NCBI GenBank assembly: GCA_000733355.1
Contig: JNVV01000081.1
Location: forward strand, 69,030 to 133,029
Reading direction: 5' to 3'
DNA from: Falciphora oryzae
Taxonomy: Eukaryota; Ascomycota; Sordariomycetes; Magnaporthales; Magnaporthaceae
Length of the DNA stretch: 64,000 nt
Shown here: piece after piece, positions 11,495-23,931 of the stretch
How the letters are laid out: each line of letters starts with the position of its first letter
Position numbering within the stretch: position 1 is the first letter of the stretch
Notes under the pieces: generated by a model
What the model was told of the DNA's origin: nothing
What the model saw: the letters and a program-made list of their open reading frames with translations, nothing else
The model's database searches: none
Program-made: the position numbers and the translations under genes

Positions 11495-11867
11495 TTTGCC
11501 TCTTCTTCGTTTTCTGTATTTCCCGCATAAAAAAGCACGGAGTCTCATATCTTCCAGCGTAACTAGTTTTACACCAAAGGCGGGTTCGGTACTTTTCCAT
11601 CGATGCATTAGGCCTCAGGAGCCTCCCGTTCGTCTATGTACTTTGCTACACACCCCTTTTCTCCATACAAGGGGGGCTTCCGCTTGCCGATCCAGGTTGA
11701 GCTATGGATTGTGTATGATTTGTGAGACCAATGTACGCCCCGATTACAAGAAAACCAAAAAGTCAAGACACGAAAAAAAAGAACCAACGAGAAACCGGTT
11801 TCTCTAGGCCGTCACCCCTGCAGCGTCATTGTGCCTGCGCAACGTCTTCCCAAGCGGCAGTCTCTCT
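11495..11867. other. Convergent 3' spacer between HEM3 and GCV3
   Basis: Holds both 3' ends, with AT-rich stretches (for example ATAAAAAAG near 11527 and a run of A near 11774). No gene seen. Confidence 0.5.
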
Positions 11868-12576
11868 TCAGTGCTCCTCGGTGGCGGTGAAGGCCTTGTA
11901 CGCCTCAGCGTCCATGAGGGTGTCGAGGTCCTTGACGCCCTGCTCGTCGACCTCGACCTTTGCGACCCAGCCGCCGCCGTGCGAGTCGTCCTCGGGGACC
12001 TTGTTGATGGTTCCCGGGGTCTCCTCGAGGAGCGAGTTGACGTGGGTGACCTTGCAGCTGACGGGCGAGTTGATGTCGGCGGCCGACTTGACCGACTCGA
12101 CGGCGCCGACTGTGTCGCCCATCTGGACGGCCTTGCCGACCTCGGGCAGCTCGACGTAGACGACGTCGCCCAGCGCCTCGGCCGCGTACTCGGAGATGCC
12201 GATCACGCCCGTCTTCTTGTCCGCGCTGACGTCGATCCACTCGTGGTACTTGGTGTACCTCCTTATCGGGTCTACGGGGAGGGGGGCGTTAGCACAGGGC
12301 ACGGACTCAAAGAGCGCTTCTGGGTTTCGTGCGGTCGTGTTGGACAGACAGCTTTGGCGGTGAACCAGCAGCCGTCCAAGGGAAGCTCATGTAGCATGCC
12401 TGGAGTTTGTGGCGGAAGAAGGGAGAACAGGAGTCGGGGATTGACTGACTTCGTGCCGTGGCGGAGAACTGGCGCATGGCGTTGAACCGTGCGGTCGCCA
12501 GGACCGGAGACGGGCGGGGAAGGATGGAGGCGACGGCAGGCCTGGCGGACCTCACGCAGCGAGCAACTGATGCCAT
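11868..12576 (-). CDS. GCV3: Glycine cleavage system H protein, mitochondrial
   Basis: Lipoyl carrier that shuttles the aminomethyl group between the P, T and L proteins of the mitochondrial glycine decarboxylase complex. Exons 12576-12450 and 12271-11868 join in phase 1 to 176 residues. The first 42 residues are rich in Arg, Ala and Ser and free of acids, a typical mitochondrial presequence. The carrier domain starts at YTKYHEWIDV. The lipoylated lysine is K104 in AVESVKSAADINSPVS. The intron falls between presequence and carrier domain (donor GTCAGT, branch GCTAAC, acceptor GTAG). Length matches fungal GCV3. Its 3' end faces that of HEM3, about 370 bp away. Confidence 0.96.
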
Positions 12577-15485
12577 TGTGACAGTCGAGAGGGCGCTGGT
12601 ATGGGAGAAGCGGAGGGTACGAGGGGGGAAAGGAGGAACTGCAGCTCTTTGCTCGCAGGTCGGCCGACTTTGTCAAGATAAGGGAGCTATTCCGAGGCGC
12701 TTCAGTCAAGTCGCAGCCGCCCGCCGTTCAATCCCGTCGGCCAACGGGTGCCGACGGGAGGGCGGCATGTGGGACAGCTGGTGCTGATAAGATAAGAAAT
12801 ACCGGGGCCTTGGTCGTGGGTGTGTCGACGACCAGACCCATTTTCCTTTGGCTGGCGGGCGATTGACGGAGAGGAGATCCGGTTCTATTCGGTAAAAGTG
12901 TGTCATTTGATCCGGTTCGAGTATAGATGTATCTAGGTGGACGGGCTGTCTCTGCATCAACTAGACATAGGACACACTCCTCTCCGTCTTCCCCAGCTGA
13001 GGGCTCAACAAGGTAAAAGAATCATAGCATAAGAGACCAGGATTTTATTTCACCAAGCTGAAAACTGTAGCGTGTCACATGGGAGCGCTCACTCTCACAT
13101 TGTTCCCGGTTACGAATCTCACTGCGTATGACGCCACTGATCCACTTGGAGGTGAGGAGGCTCTTCTCCAACCATGTCTTCACGATAGTGCCTGATCAGA
13201 GTTCAATACTTTGGAGCGCTTGCAGAGTACTCGCTTATTTCTACGTAGCTGCTTGACTATAATGGGAACCGAATAAGCTCCCGTCTTCCTCGCTGTCCGT
13301 CATGCGCAGCTTCATTCGGCAGGAGGGGAAAGGAGCCCGCTGGGTCAGGGGTGAGCTGAGAGCTGAGGTTTCCAATTTTTCGCTCCAGCTGTCTCTCATG
13401 AATTTTTGCGTCCATGGAAACGGACCAATCAGGCGCGACAAAAGCTGCCCCGCGCGTCGAGCACGACCTTGACACGACTTTTGGAGTCCCCCGCCGGACT
13501 GGATCTGTCTCGTGAAATGAGGTTGATGCAGGACCTCCATACCACCTCGATGGATTTAATGCGGGTTTCCTTTCGCATAATCATGCGGGATCATGATATA
13601 TGGTGAGCATGATCCACGCAAGCGTGGGAAATCTGGTGAGCCCGAGTCTGGTCACCCAATGCATCGGCTTTCACGGCCTCCCTTCCGGACTGGCTGTCAT
13701 CGTCGATCCATTTTAGCACGGAGAAAGCAGTCTTGGTCCTCCCTTTTCCCCTCCCTCCAGGCCTGTCTTTCAGGTGGGCTGAACATCACATTGACCAGAG
13801 ACCCATCCCCAGGCGGGCGCATCGGGGCGCAAGGGGCAGCTAGAGGAATTCGAGGGAATCCGGCTGCAGGTCACATTCGTCATTCTTCATTCCCGACATG
13901 CGAGGCTTGTTTGTTTCCGCCAGGGAGGTTCTTGGCTCGGAAACACATGGAAGGGCCGGGGCTTGGAGGGGCCACCCCACCGGGTCTGCCAGGATTTTTT
14001 TTTCTTTTTTGGTTTGTGATGTTGTTGTACTGTATTTACTTTTGACGCACAAACCCGCGTCGCGTCTTGTCGGCCCAGCATCAATATTTGGGGGGTGCTG
14101 CATCAGCGCTAGCAGCGGTTGGTGGGCTGTGGGCGGGCGACGTTTTGGGCGCTCTGAGTGGCCTGTCTTGCTGCATGTGGGCTTATTTTGGCACTGGCTG
14201 CCCAGTGCAGGTACGGGCACGATTCTTGTTGGCGTCACAGCGCCGTCGCGGGCTCTGAGTGGGCGGTGGGGTCTGCTCCACGCCTGAGTGATTCGACCAC
14301 AAGCGATGCGAGGACGGGCGGGTGGTCTCTCCATCGCGGGCCACCGCCCCAGCACCCCCCAGGCAGCCAGCGGCCAGCTGGTGACCGACCGCCCTGGGAA
14401 TTCTCCGTAGAGTGAAACTGCTCCGAGCTCCATCCCGTGCACGCCTCCTGCGCTCGCTCTGCCCTGCCCTGAACTGCACGTCGAGCACGACCACTTGCTG
14501 CGACTCCCTGCTATCCGAGCCAGACCTCACCAAGCCACGACCGGCCTGCTAAACCCGCGCCGTTGCGTTTCGAGATCGCCATACCCCCGAGCAGCCCAAC
14601 TGGAGCCCTGCCGGCTCTGCACCCATCTCCCCCACAGGCACAGGTAGCAGGCAGCAGGCCGCTCGCCGTCCAGCACAGGGTTCTAGCCGGGTACGTAGCC
14701 TGTTCTGGCCTTTGCCGGAGCCTCCGCCGGAGCCACCGCCCACCAGCACCACACAGCGCCTGCCACCCGGCCAGCCCAGCCAGCCGGCAGTCCCATGCCC
14801 CCCTTTTTCTGACGTTTTGCCCTGCCGCCCCTCCAGACAGATCGATAGCGACGAGCAGCCGCCTACCCAGACGGCAGCAAGCCAGCCAGCCAGACAGCCG
14901 GACCTCTCGACCTCTCGACCGCGAGACCTCCAACCCGCGCTCGGGCGGCTTCCACAACCCGACGGATGGGGTCCACCGGCCTCTGATCCAGCACCTCAAT
15001 CGGCTCCTCGACAAGGAAACGCCCAACGGTCGAGCGCCAGCCGGGAACCCACGCACGAGCAGCCGGAAGGAAGCACCAAGGGCAAATCCCGCAGAGCACC
15101 GGCTCGCTTTTCGCCGTCGCACCACGCCCGACCGTCCCACCGTCCCTTCTCCCCGCTCTGACCCTCGTGCCACCCAGCCATCGTCGCCTTCGGCCGGGTG
15201 AGGAGCCATCAAGAGCGGCCGAGCCAGCTAGCCACTAGCCGGCTGCTGAGCATCTATCTCTCTAGCTCGCTCCCAGCTTGTGCTTCCCCCTCGACCTGCC
15301 AGCCAGCCGTGCGGCTCCAGCGAACGTCGCTCTGCCCAAGCCCGAAGCGACCGACGTTTCGCCCGTGGCTCTCCCTGGGCACATCGCCTCACCCCCTTCG
15401 CTCGCTGCACAACCAGACGCCCAAGCTGGATTCATCCACGCTGTCAGCAGGGTCTCAGGGCCAGTATCACGACGTCCTGGACAGG
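12577..15485. other. Long intergenic region with CT-rich leader of the GTPase gene
   Basis: About 2.9 kb. The first part holds the GCV3 promoter. From about 14400 to 15485 the plus strand is strikingly C-rich and purine-poor (CCAGCC, CCACC words), as in a long transcribed leader of the downstream GTPase gene. Overlapping open frames on both strands here reflect base composition; none has a recognisable domain. One frame from 15198 is in frame with the GTPase and could extend it by 96 residues. Confidence 0.5.
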
Positions 15486-16614
15486 ATGGACACGGACCCC
15501 ACCCCGGTAGATGCCCATGAGGACACCCTCGGCGGCATCGAGGGCTCTCCCCACATCGGCTCCGGCGCCGCCGCCCAGCGCCCCAACCATGGCCAATCGA
15601 CGTCGCTCGACCAAGGCCTCAGTAGCAACGGCAACAGCCACAGCCACAACCACAGCAACCCAGGCCAGTACCACCAGCTCCCGGACGACATGGATCGCTA
15701 CAACACGCCGCCACTGCCGCCGCCGGGCCCTTCGATATCAAGGCCGCCATCCGTCCTCTCGGCCGGAGGCGGCGCACACGGCGGCGGCGCCTACAACGGA
15801 AACGGGGCGGCCGACCATGGCTCGCGCGGCAGCGGGGCGCACGCCGAGGCTGCATCGTCAGCTAGGGACAACGGTCGCAACCACGTTGTGATCAAGGTCG
15901 GCATGGTGGGCGACGCGCAGATCGGCAAGACGAGTCTGATGGTCAAGTACGTCGAGGGCAGTTGGGACGAGGACTACATCCAGACCCTGGGTGTCAACTT
16001 CATGGAAAAGACCATCAGCATCCGCAACACCGAGATCACCTTCAGTATCTGGGATCTGGGCGGCCAGCGCGAGTTTGTCAACATGCTGCCCCTCGTCTGC
16101 AACGACGCTGTCGCCATCCTCTTCATGTTCGACCTCACCCGCAAGAGCACTCTCAACAGCATCAAGGAATGGTACCGCCAGGGCAGGGGGTTCAACAAGA
16201 CCGCTATTCCAATTCTCGTCGGCACAAAGTACGACCACTTTGTCAACTTTCCGAGGGAGGATCAGGAGGAGATCTCAAATCAGGTACGCCCCAGGCGCGA
16301 GCTCTAGGTCCATGCCTATTGCGCAGCGCGAGCGCCCAGCCCAACTGACTCCCGTTTTTACTCCTTTCTAGGCACGTCGCTTCGCAAAGGCAATGCGCGC
16401 CGCTCTCATTTTCAGCAGCACCAGCCACAGCATCAACGTCCAGAAGGTAATTTTTTTTTTTTCAGCCCACTTTAGCCAACACCTGCGGATTTCTAACTTG
16501 GTCCTCGTCCTCCAGATCTTCAAGATTGTGCTCTCCAAGGCCTTTGACCTGAAATGCACCATCCCAGAAATCGAGAATGTCGGCGAACCTCTGCTGCTAT
16601 ATCAATCCTGCTAA
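15486..16614 (+). CDS. Spg1/Tem1-type septation GTPase
   Basis: Small Ras-like GTPase that heads the septation initiation / mitotic exit network at the spindle pole body. Exons 15486-16283, 16372-16446 and 16516-16614 join in phase 0 to 323 residues. The first ~130 residues are low-complexity (Gly, His, Ser, Asn, Pro), a fungal extension absent from yeast Tem1. The G domain follows: [19 protein letters not shown] (P-loop from about residue 137), switch I around [21 protein letters not shown] (G3), VGTKYDHF (G4, TKYD in place of NKxD as in Spg1) and [11 protein letters not shown] (G5). There is no C-terminal CAAX box, as expected for this family. An in-frame upstream ATG at 15198 exists, but the ATG at 15486 fits the leader better. 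Confidence 0.93.
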
Positions 16615-18404
16615 TGAGAGGGGAGAATCTCCTGTACTCTCGCGCCCTCGTCTCCGGGCTCCTATATCTGTGCTACTGGTGGCAGGGGAACCCCTCCCTC
16701 GGTGTCAGATACCAGACCTCCTGATGGGCATTTGCACTTCGGATGTTACCCACATACACGATACGAAGCTCAACTGCGCTCATCCTTCGCCAGCCGGTTA
16801 TTGCAATAAGGCGATGAAATCGGGCCCAAGACCTCTGCTCACAAGTCCCAGGCGCCGATATCTTTGAAAATTCATACACCGACTATCTCGCCGCCCACCC
16901 CCGTCGCAAACCACATATCGCCACGCTACCCTGGCCTTTTTTTCCGCCCTTATTGAGAAATTCTTTCCATTTTCTATCTTTGCCTTTTCTGGCGCCGGCG
17001 GGATTCCTAGATTCTATTAGGTATCCGGGCGACCTGAGCAATCATCTGCTTGGTCCACATAAACTGCCACTTGGCACAAAATAACTCGAGCGTCATCAAG
17101 CGCCTCGGCCATCCATTCGCTCAACCCCTTTCTACACACGTTTCCTTCTCCTTTGTCATCCAAGTATGATGTGCAAGTTCACCACAACTCTGCATTTTCA
17201 CCTCTCCTTGTTGTCTTTGTCTTTTCCCTTGTTTTCTCTCTTGTCTTAAGATCCGCAAGCCTCTTCCAAGAAGATTGAAGAATTGGCGTGAAAGACGGTG
17301 AGGGGAAAAGATATTATACCCTGGGGGAAGTATACATGTGGGTTTGCCACAAGACTGAAAGAAAGATATGGTATGAGGGTCAAGCAAAGTATCACGATCA
17401 ACCGATGTGTCACGGAGAGAGGAGGATGGAGCGCACTCCTGCTCATCTGTTGCTTGTCTCGTTTTTCCTGCTTCGGGCNNNNNNNNNNNNNNNNNNNNNN
17501 NNNNNNNNNNNNNNNNNNNNNNNNNNNNNNNNNNNNNNNNNNNNNNNNNNNNNNNNNNNNNNNNNNNNNCTTGTTATTTTTGTGGACGTTTTCTTGGCGC
17601 CAACTGAGTTTTAACCTCGATCCCAAAGGAAAGAAAAGGCTTTCCACGGGGAAAAGGGGGCATATGGGGAAATGGGAAATACTACACCGCCTTGCGTTGT
17701 TTTTTATTTAATCGTATTCTGTCTGCGTTGTTTTTAAACCACTTCCGGCCCTCCCCGCCTTCCGTGTTCAAGTCTCCATAAATGTAATTGTGATTTTGCG
17801 CGCGTCACCCGTCACGCTGTCACAACCCTACCAAGGACCAAGGACGGTCCCCGTCCCCTCAATTTTCCTTTCAAGCTCTCTACAGTTTCCCGTTGTTTGT
17901 TCACCTGCCTCTGTTTATTGCAACGCGAGGCTTTTCCACGACCCAGCCCGGCGTAATTGGACGCGGTTCAAGAATAGGCTGATCCAAAAAAAAAAAAAAA
18001 AAAAAGCCACGAATCTAGTGGATGCCGATAAATGAGCGCGCGAGCACCTTGTAGCCTTCATAGCAACCAAGTCGTGACTTCCCCTGGCCAAAGCCGGCAG
18101 CAACCATACCTCCCCTCCCGAAACCCGACTATGAGTCAAACTCCGGCCAGGTCCCATTCAAAGGCAAACAATGCAAGGCAAAGCGAATATGAACAGGGAC
18201 TGCTCAGGATTGTTCTCGTCTCCTGCGAAGGTTTCTATACAGACCACCTACCGACTAGATACGGAAATACTCTCAGTGCCCTCAAAGATCGAGATTCGGT
18301 TCCCCAAAGAATAGCCGCCGTCACTTTGTATGTGACTAATGCTAGTCTTCCACAGGCAGCACCCGATCATGCCGAACATGACGCATACTTTCAATCGAGG
18401 GGCA
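16615..18404. other. Intergenic region with assembly gap
   Basis: Convergent 3' regions of the GTPase and CAND1 genes. It includes the N run at 17479-17569 and a run of 20 A at 17986-18005. No gene supported; the gap could hide a small one. Confidence 0.5.
17479..17569. other. Assembly gap (91 N)
   Basis: Run of N; sequence unknown. Confidence 1.
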
Positions 18405-21400
18405 TTAGACGAGGCTGGCCTGACCGCCCATCTCCTTGAAGGTCAAGTTCTCCTCCCTCAACTCCTTGAGCATCGCCTTATGGTCCTTGTTGAGCGACTC
18501 CCAGTAGACGTTCCACGCCGTGTTGACCACGCCGGGGGTGCCCGGCGCGCCGACCCCGGATACGTTGGCGAGGCTAGCCGGGAGCTTCTCCCCGAGCAAA
18601 AGGCTGACGCGGAGCACGCTTTTGTTTGCCTCGTTCTGCTTCTCGATCTCCTGCTTGACCGCGTTCTCCTTGAGCTTGGTGGCCATGGTGTGGCGGAAAG
18701 CCGCTGCAATGCTGTCGAGCCGCCTCGTCGTCTCCTCGGGGGCAAGGAAGACGAGCTTAGACACCATAAGGTTGCACAAAGCTCGGATGTCATTGTCGTC
18801 GCTCAGGCCGTCGATAATTCGATCGTAAAGCTGAATGACATCGAGACGAGGGAACGCAGTCTCCATGAGTGCATACAGAGTCTCGTACGCGCTCTGATAG
18901 TGCTGGGTTAGCACCAAGAAGTGGCATCCCCGGTAGGTCTTGTACTTTGTGGTTTATGCTTACCTTGCGAACTTCAAGGCCGTCATCCACGGTGTGCCTG
19001 AACGGGCCCATTTGGACCTCGCGAATGAGATTCTTGTTCTTAACCGACTCCTTTATCACATAGGGCAGTAGCTGCCCAAGCTGGGCTAGAATAAGATCTG
19101 GCTTGTTGTGTGCGGCAGAGTTGAGTGCCGTCATGGATAGGCGGCGAATTTCAAGCTCCTTGTCTTGAAGCACCATCACGAGCATATCAACCAGATGCTC
19201 CTTGATGATAGCGTCGAACACATCCCCGCTCTCAGGGAGCGTGTAACGCAGTGCCTGGACCGCAATGGCCCGCAGGTCAGATGAACTGTCTTGCAAGAGG
19301 CTCTGTCGGGGTGACGAGGTTAGCGAAAGATCGATTTGTTACAGCGAAGGAGTGAGCAATACACGCTCGAGAAAGGTAACGTGGCAATCCATACCTGGAG
19401 CTTTGGAACATAATCTCGGGGGGCGATGATGGCCAGACGCCCAATGCATTCAGCAGAGACGGCCTTGTTGTCTTCGACTTTGGACGCACCAAGCAGATGG
19501 TTCCAGATCTCGGGCAGGTAACTGCCGATATCGGCCTGTGAGACCGAAACCTGCTGCAAAATTTCCTTGACGGACTGCAGCAGAAGGTACTGCTGGGGTC
19601 CATCGCCTTCGATACCCTGTAGGATGACCGGAAGGTACTGGGCAACGTCGCCGGCGCCAGCCCGGCCGAGCGCGACAGCGGCTGAGATGGAGACCTTGTC
19701 GAAGTCTTTTCCGAACTGCTTGAGGAAGATGTCTGGCGTGAGCGGTGAACGGGCTCCAAGACGTAGGCCCGCCTCGCCAAGAACTGCAAGCGCAAGGCTG
19801 GCTCTAGCCTGGTCTTCACTTGATGTCTGCACCTCGGAGACGAAACTGTCCAGCGTGACGCCAGCCGAGTCACCACTCGCGACCAGGAGATTTCCAATGA
19901 CCTTTCCGACAACCACTGGGTCTCCTCCAATGCCAACGTTCTTAAGGATACCTGCCATTAATGGGCCGCCCACGCCGCTCTGGCCCACCGAAGTCACCAG
20001 GCTCAGGAGGGGGTCCAAGACAGAGGCCGCTATTGTCGACTGAAGAAGCTCGCAGATAGCGGTGATCGTCTGCTGTGTAACAACAAGCTGCGGGTTTTTC
20101 TGGACAAGATCTGCGAGAATGTGAAGAGCAGGGCTCAGCAGGTGGGCGTCGTTGTTGGTGATGACTGGCTGAAGGTGGCTGACGAGGGCCGTTATTGTGT
20201 CATCGCCGAGATGGGCGCGGGCGGATTCAGAATGTGTCAGATGGCTCAAGGCCTGGACACTGGATCCTCTGAGAGCACGGTTGGACTTGCGGAGCTGCGA
20301 CGACAACTCAACGACGACCTCCTGAGTCCATTCGGGCTCAAACTGTACGTCCTTGGAGGCCGACGCAGCTACGCCATCGATGGCGCGAACTGCGGACAGG
20401 CGGGTGGTCTCGTTCTTGAGGCGCTCCAGAAGATACTTCAGGGCAACGGTGCGCTCGCTGGCTGGCAGTAGGTCTGCGCCTTCGGCTGATGTTCTGGATA
20501 GCAGAGTTCCCAGAGCGTGGATCGCCTTTTGCCTCACCTCGGTGTCTGCGTCATTTGAAACCATGCGATCGACAACGATGTCGTAGAGCTTGCGGAGTTC
20601 CCCCTTGAACTTGCCGGCCGTCTTGAGCGAACGAGGTGGGGTGATAGCCTTAACAATCTCCTCCGCTGTCTGGATCGCCTCGGCTGAGATCTTGTAGAAA
20701 CGGTCCTTAACCACGGCCACGACGCATGTAACTACCTTTGTGAGATATGGCTGGAGAAGCTGCGAAGAGTGCGTCTTGGCGATATCGCTCACGAGCCTGA
20801 GCGCGGCGACGCGGAGGGTCACGGGTGTTGCCGAAGCGTTGCCTCCAGTGGTCAACAGGCCAGCCGATGTGCTTGATGGTGTGGAGGGCTTGACTGCTTC
20901 AATGATAGGGCCCATGATTTGGTCGAGATATCCAGACAGGCCGCCGCTTTGGACTTTGATGATGTCGTCAAAGAGGTTTATGACAGCCTGCTTCGTTGAT
21001 AGAAGCTTCCCTTTCAGAAGCTTGGTTCCCGACTTGACTATGGCAGGTGTCAGCTTGGCCAGGTCTGCACGGGGGCCCGAGGCCGGGACCTTCTCCAAGA
21101 CGGGCGAGGTGAGGCCGGTGCCGGACAGTCCGGCCGAGCCTGCGGACATGGCAATAGCTATGGCGCCTCCACCGCTGCTCTGTCGGCGACGCTTGCGACT
21201 CATGGGAAGTTGACTAATATAGTCATTCTGGCTGTTGTCGAGGGAGAACTCGGGGATATGACCTTCGCCTGTCTTGCGTACAAGCAAAGCGAGAGCCGAG
21301 ATGACTTCGAGCCGGACATTCTCCTCACGTTCGTCAAACCGCTTAACGAGGGAGGCTGCGGCCTTGTAGAGGACGCCATTATCCAGAAGATCCCCATTGC

Positions 21401-22752
21401 TCCGCGTGGCAATCAGAGTGTAAATGACCTTGGCGGCGCAGCGCCTCACCTTCCAGCTCGCATCGTCGTCGTCTTCAAAGCCATAGTCGGTATCAAATTC
21501 GTCGTCGTCCTCCAAGGTGTCCATTTCGTCGTCGTCATCATCGTCCATCTCGTCATCGTCATCGTCGTTTGTTGCGTAGTTGGGATCGTACTTGATGTAC
21601 CGCAGCGTGGAGCTGATACAGTCTTCGGTGAAGGGTCGCATCTCCACGGGGCAAGAGGCCAGGAACGACTCGAGCGCAACCAGAGACGCCTCCCTGATGT
21701 CGTTGAACTCGGTGCCAACATCTGTGCCCTCGCCGACAAGCTCGAGGTGCTCTTGGAGCTCGTCTTCACCGAGAGTGGACAGAATGAAGGGCGCCACGAC
21801 TGGCAAATGTCGGCCAAACCGATGTGGAATGGAGCGCGCCATAGAGCCGAGAATGGTGATGTATAGGCGCCGTGTCGTCTTGGCCGCTGTCTGGCTGCCT
21901 AAAATCGAGACTGCCCGCTGAACAAAGCTGTCGAGGACGGTGTCGGGCGCGTAGACGGCAAGGATCGAGATGGCGACAACAGCCCGCTTCTTGACAGTGA
22001 ACCCGGGCACGTCGTTGTCCAGCAGAGTGATGACACCCTCGTGGAGTGCTTCGACCTCGTACGACGCCAGCATAGGGCCGAAGCAGTGGACAAGCTCGAT
22101 TAGAACGTCGACGGCCTCGGGGTTCATGGCGTTCGGGTCGAGCAGTCCCTCGCCAAAGGGTGGAAGACGGATATTAGCTGCGGGGGCCTTGGGCGTCTGG
22201 GTCGACTTTCCGAGGAGGCGAGGGATCAGGACGCGGCTGATAGGGTTGTAGGCATCCACGACGTGCTTCTCGAACCCGGAGGTCACTCCGGGGGCTGGCC
22301 GGGGGAGCGCGGCAATAACGGCCCGGATTGCCAGCGACGGGACCGTGTTGTCGACTGAGTTCTTTGGCTTCATAGTCGAGAGCTTCTCGATCAAGGGGCC
22401 GATCGCCTGCGCCGGCAACTTGACGACGAGCGGACCGAGACTGCGGGGAAAGGGCCAAAGCAACTGTCAGCTTCTCCAGGCCGCGTCTAGAGACGGCAGC
22501 GCTTAGGACGCACCATTTGATTGCTAGATTTTGCACCTCGCCGTTCTGATCATCCAGGGCCCTAACCAGGTGGTCGACGGTGCGTGCCGCTACGTTGTAG
22601 TCGTTGTGCAGAATGTCGGGCTTGCCGATGTCCAGGACGGTGAGGATGTCGTTCAGCGACATGAACCTGAAGTCCGGGTCGGCATCTCCGAGCTTCGCGA
22701 GCAGCGCGTTGATGGTCTGTGAGGTCGGGTGCGGCGGTATCGCGGTCGCCAT
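18405..22752 (-). CDS. CAND1: CAND1/TIP120 cullin-associated protein (unsplit)
   Basis: HEAT-repeat exchange factor that binds un-neddylated cullins and swaps substrate receptors of SCF ubiquitin ligases. Exons 22752-22514, 22440-19395, 19302-18964 and 18893-18405 join in frame to 1,370 residues. The ATG has a strong context (CACCATGGCG). The N-terminus INALLAKLGDADPDFRFMSLNDI and the AIKCLGPLVVKLP segment across intron 1 are typical of the family. HEAT repeats run throughout; the C-terminal TIP120 part includes DLRAIAVQALRY and YETLYALMETAFPRLD. An acidic tract at about 21462-21572 (runs of DDDDDEMDDDD) sits in a loop between repeats. Aspergilli encode this protein as two separate genes; here it is one. 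The tail ends KEMGGQASLV. Confidence 0.95.
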
Positions 22753-23931
22753 GGTGATGGATGGTGGTGCCACGCCGTGGTACCCGGGCCTGGAGTAGTG
22801 TCGATGCCGGAAGCTCCGAGACGGCCAGTCACCATCTGGGTGTTAGGGTGATGAGGAGTGCTGGAGGTGAGGCTGAAGAACGTATGGGACTGTGCCAAAG
22901 GCTCCCTAGCCTGGAGCGGAGTTGAGGTCAGGTCCAGGCAGGCAATGGCAGGCAGCAAGCAGGCGTGCTGCAGCCCCCGCGTCAAGCGGATCATGACCCC
23001 CGACCAGCAATCAATGGTGGGGTTGAATGATAATGTGGGGCAGTGGAGGGGTGCGGCAAAGAGCTTGGGCCATCTACAAACACACGGAGCTGTGACGCGA
23101 CCTCATTCATGACAAACGCCCTCCAGTTGCGTCAATTCTTTTCTTGAATCTTTGCCTGTATCTTTTGTTTGTATCCTTTCCTATTCCTGTATTTTTTGTT
23201 ATATCTTTCCTGTTCCTCTATCGTTTCCCATTTTTGTATCCCTTCCTATTCCCGTATTATCTCCTGTTCCCGTTGTTGACCCCCTCCCTGTCCCTGTATT
23301 CAACAGACCTTGGGTCTCCAGTGCGCAGCCAACGCTATTCGAGCAATTCAGAACAATACCAATGCGACAGGGTGCCTTGCACCTTCTTTTCCAAGTTACA
23401 ATGGACCACCCACTGCGACGGACGCGGGTTTCTTCTCACGCACTGCGCCCTCCCGCAAAGACTTGCTAGATTGATCCTACCAAGCGGCAGCATCTTGCAC
23501 TTGCTGTCCATTCGCTTCTTGCGCCCTTCCTCCGTTTGCAGCTCCAGTGGCGGCTGAATCTGGCAGGTACGCCTATGTCGTCCCGTTTTCTAGTAGGAAC
23601 TCCTGTGTTAGTATCGTGATCAGTGTCAGGGGCACTTTCCATCCATGCCTCTTATCACCGGGCACTCTAGGCAAGCACGATGGAGAGTGCCACTAGCGAC
23701 CCAAAACCTCGGCACGCTCAAGGCCTTCGCCTGTCAACAACAGCCTTCCATCACCGTACAAACATTGCCTCCGTCCATAGTATATCCCAACATTGTCTGC
23801 TGCCCCTGCTCAGATATCAGATTCCAAGCAATCAGTCTGCAGTCGTTGCATCTTATCACACGCTGTCCGGCCGGTTTTTGTCCGATTATTACTCTACTCG
23901 TTGCGCTGCATCTTCTCTGCCACAGCTCAAG
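22753..23931. other. Divergent promoter region with polypyrimidine tract
   Basis: Separates CAND1 (minus) from the next plus-strand gene. At about 23140-23300 lies an imperfect repeat of pyrimidine words such as TTCCTATTCCTGTATT, probably part of the promoter or leader. A frame from 23680 runs into the next gene and could extend its N-terminus by 84 residues, but looks like leader. Confidence 0.5.

Noticed and set aside
13840..14442. 200-codon minus-strand frame upstream of the GTPase gene
   Set aside because: Overlaps several other frames, low-complexity composition, no recognisable domain.
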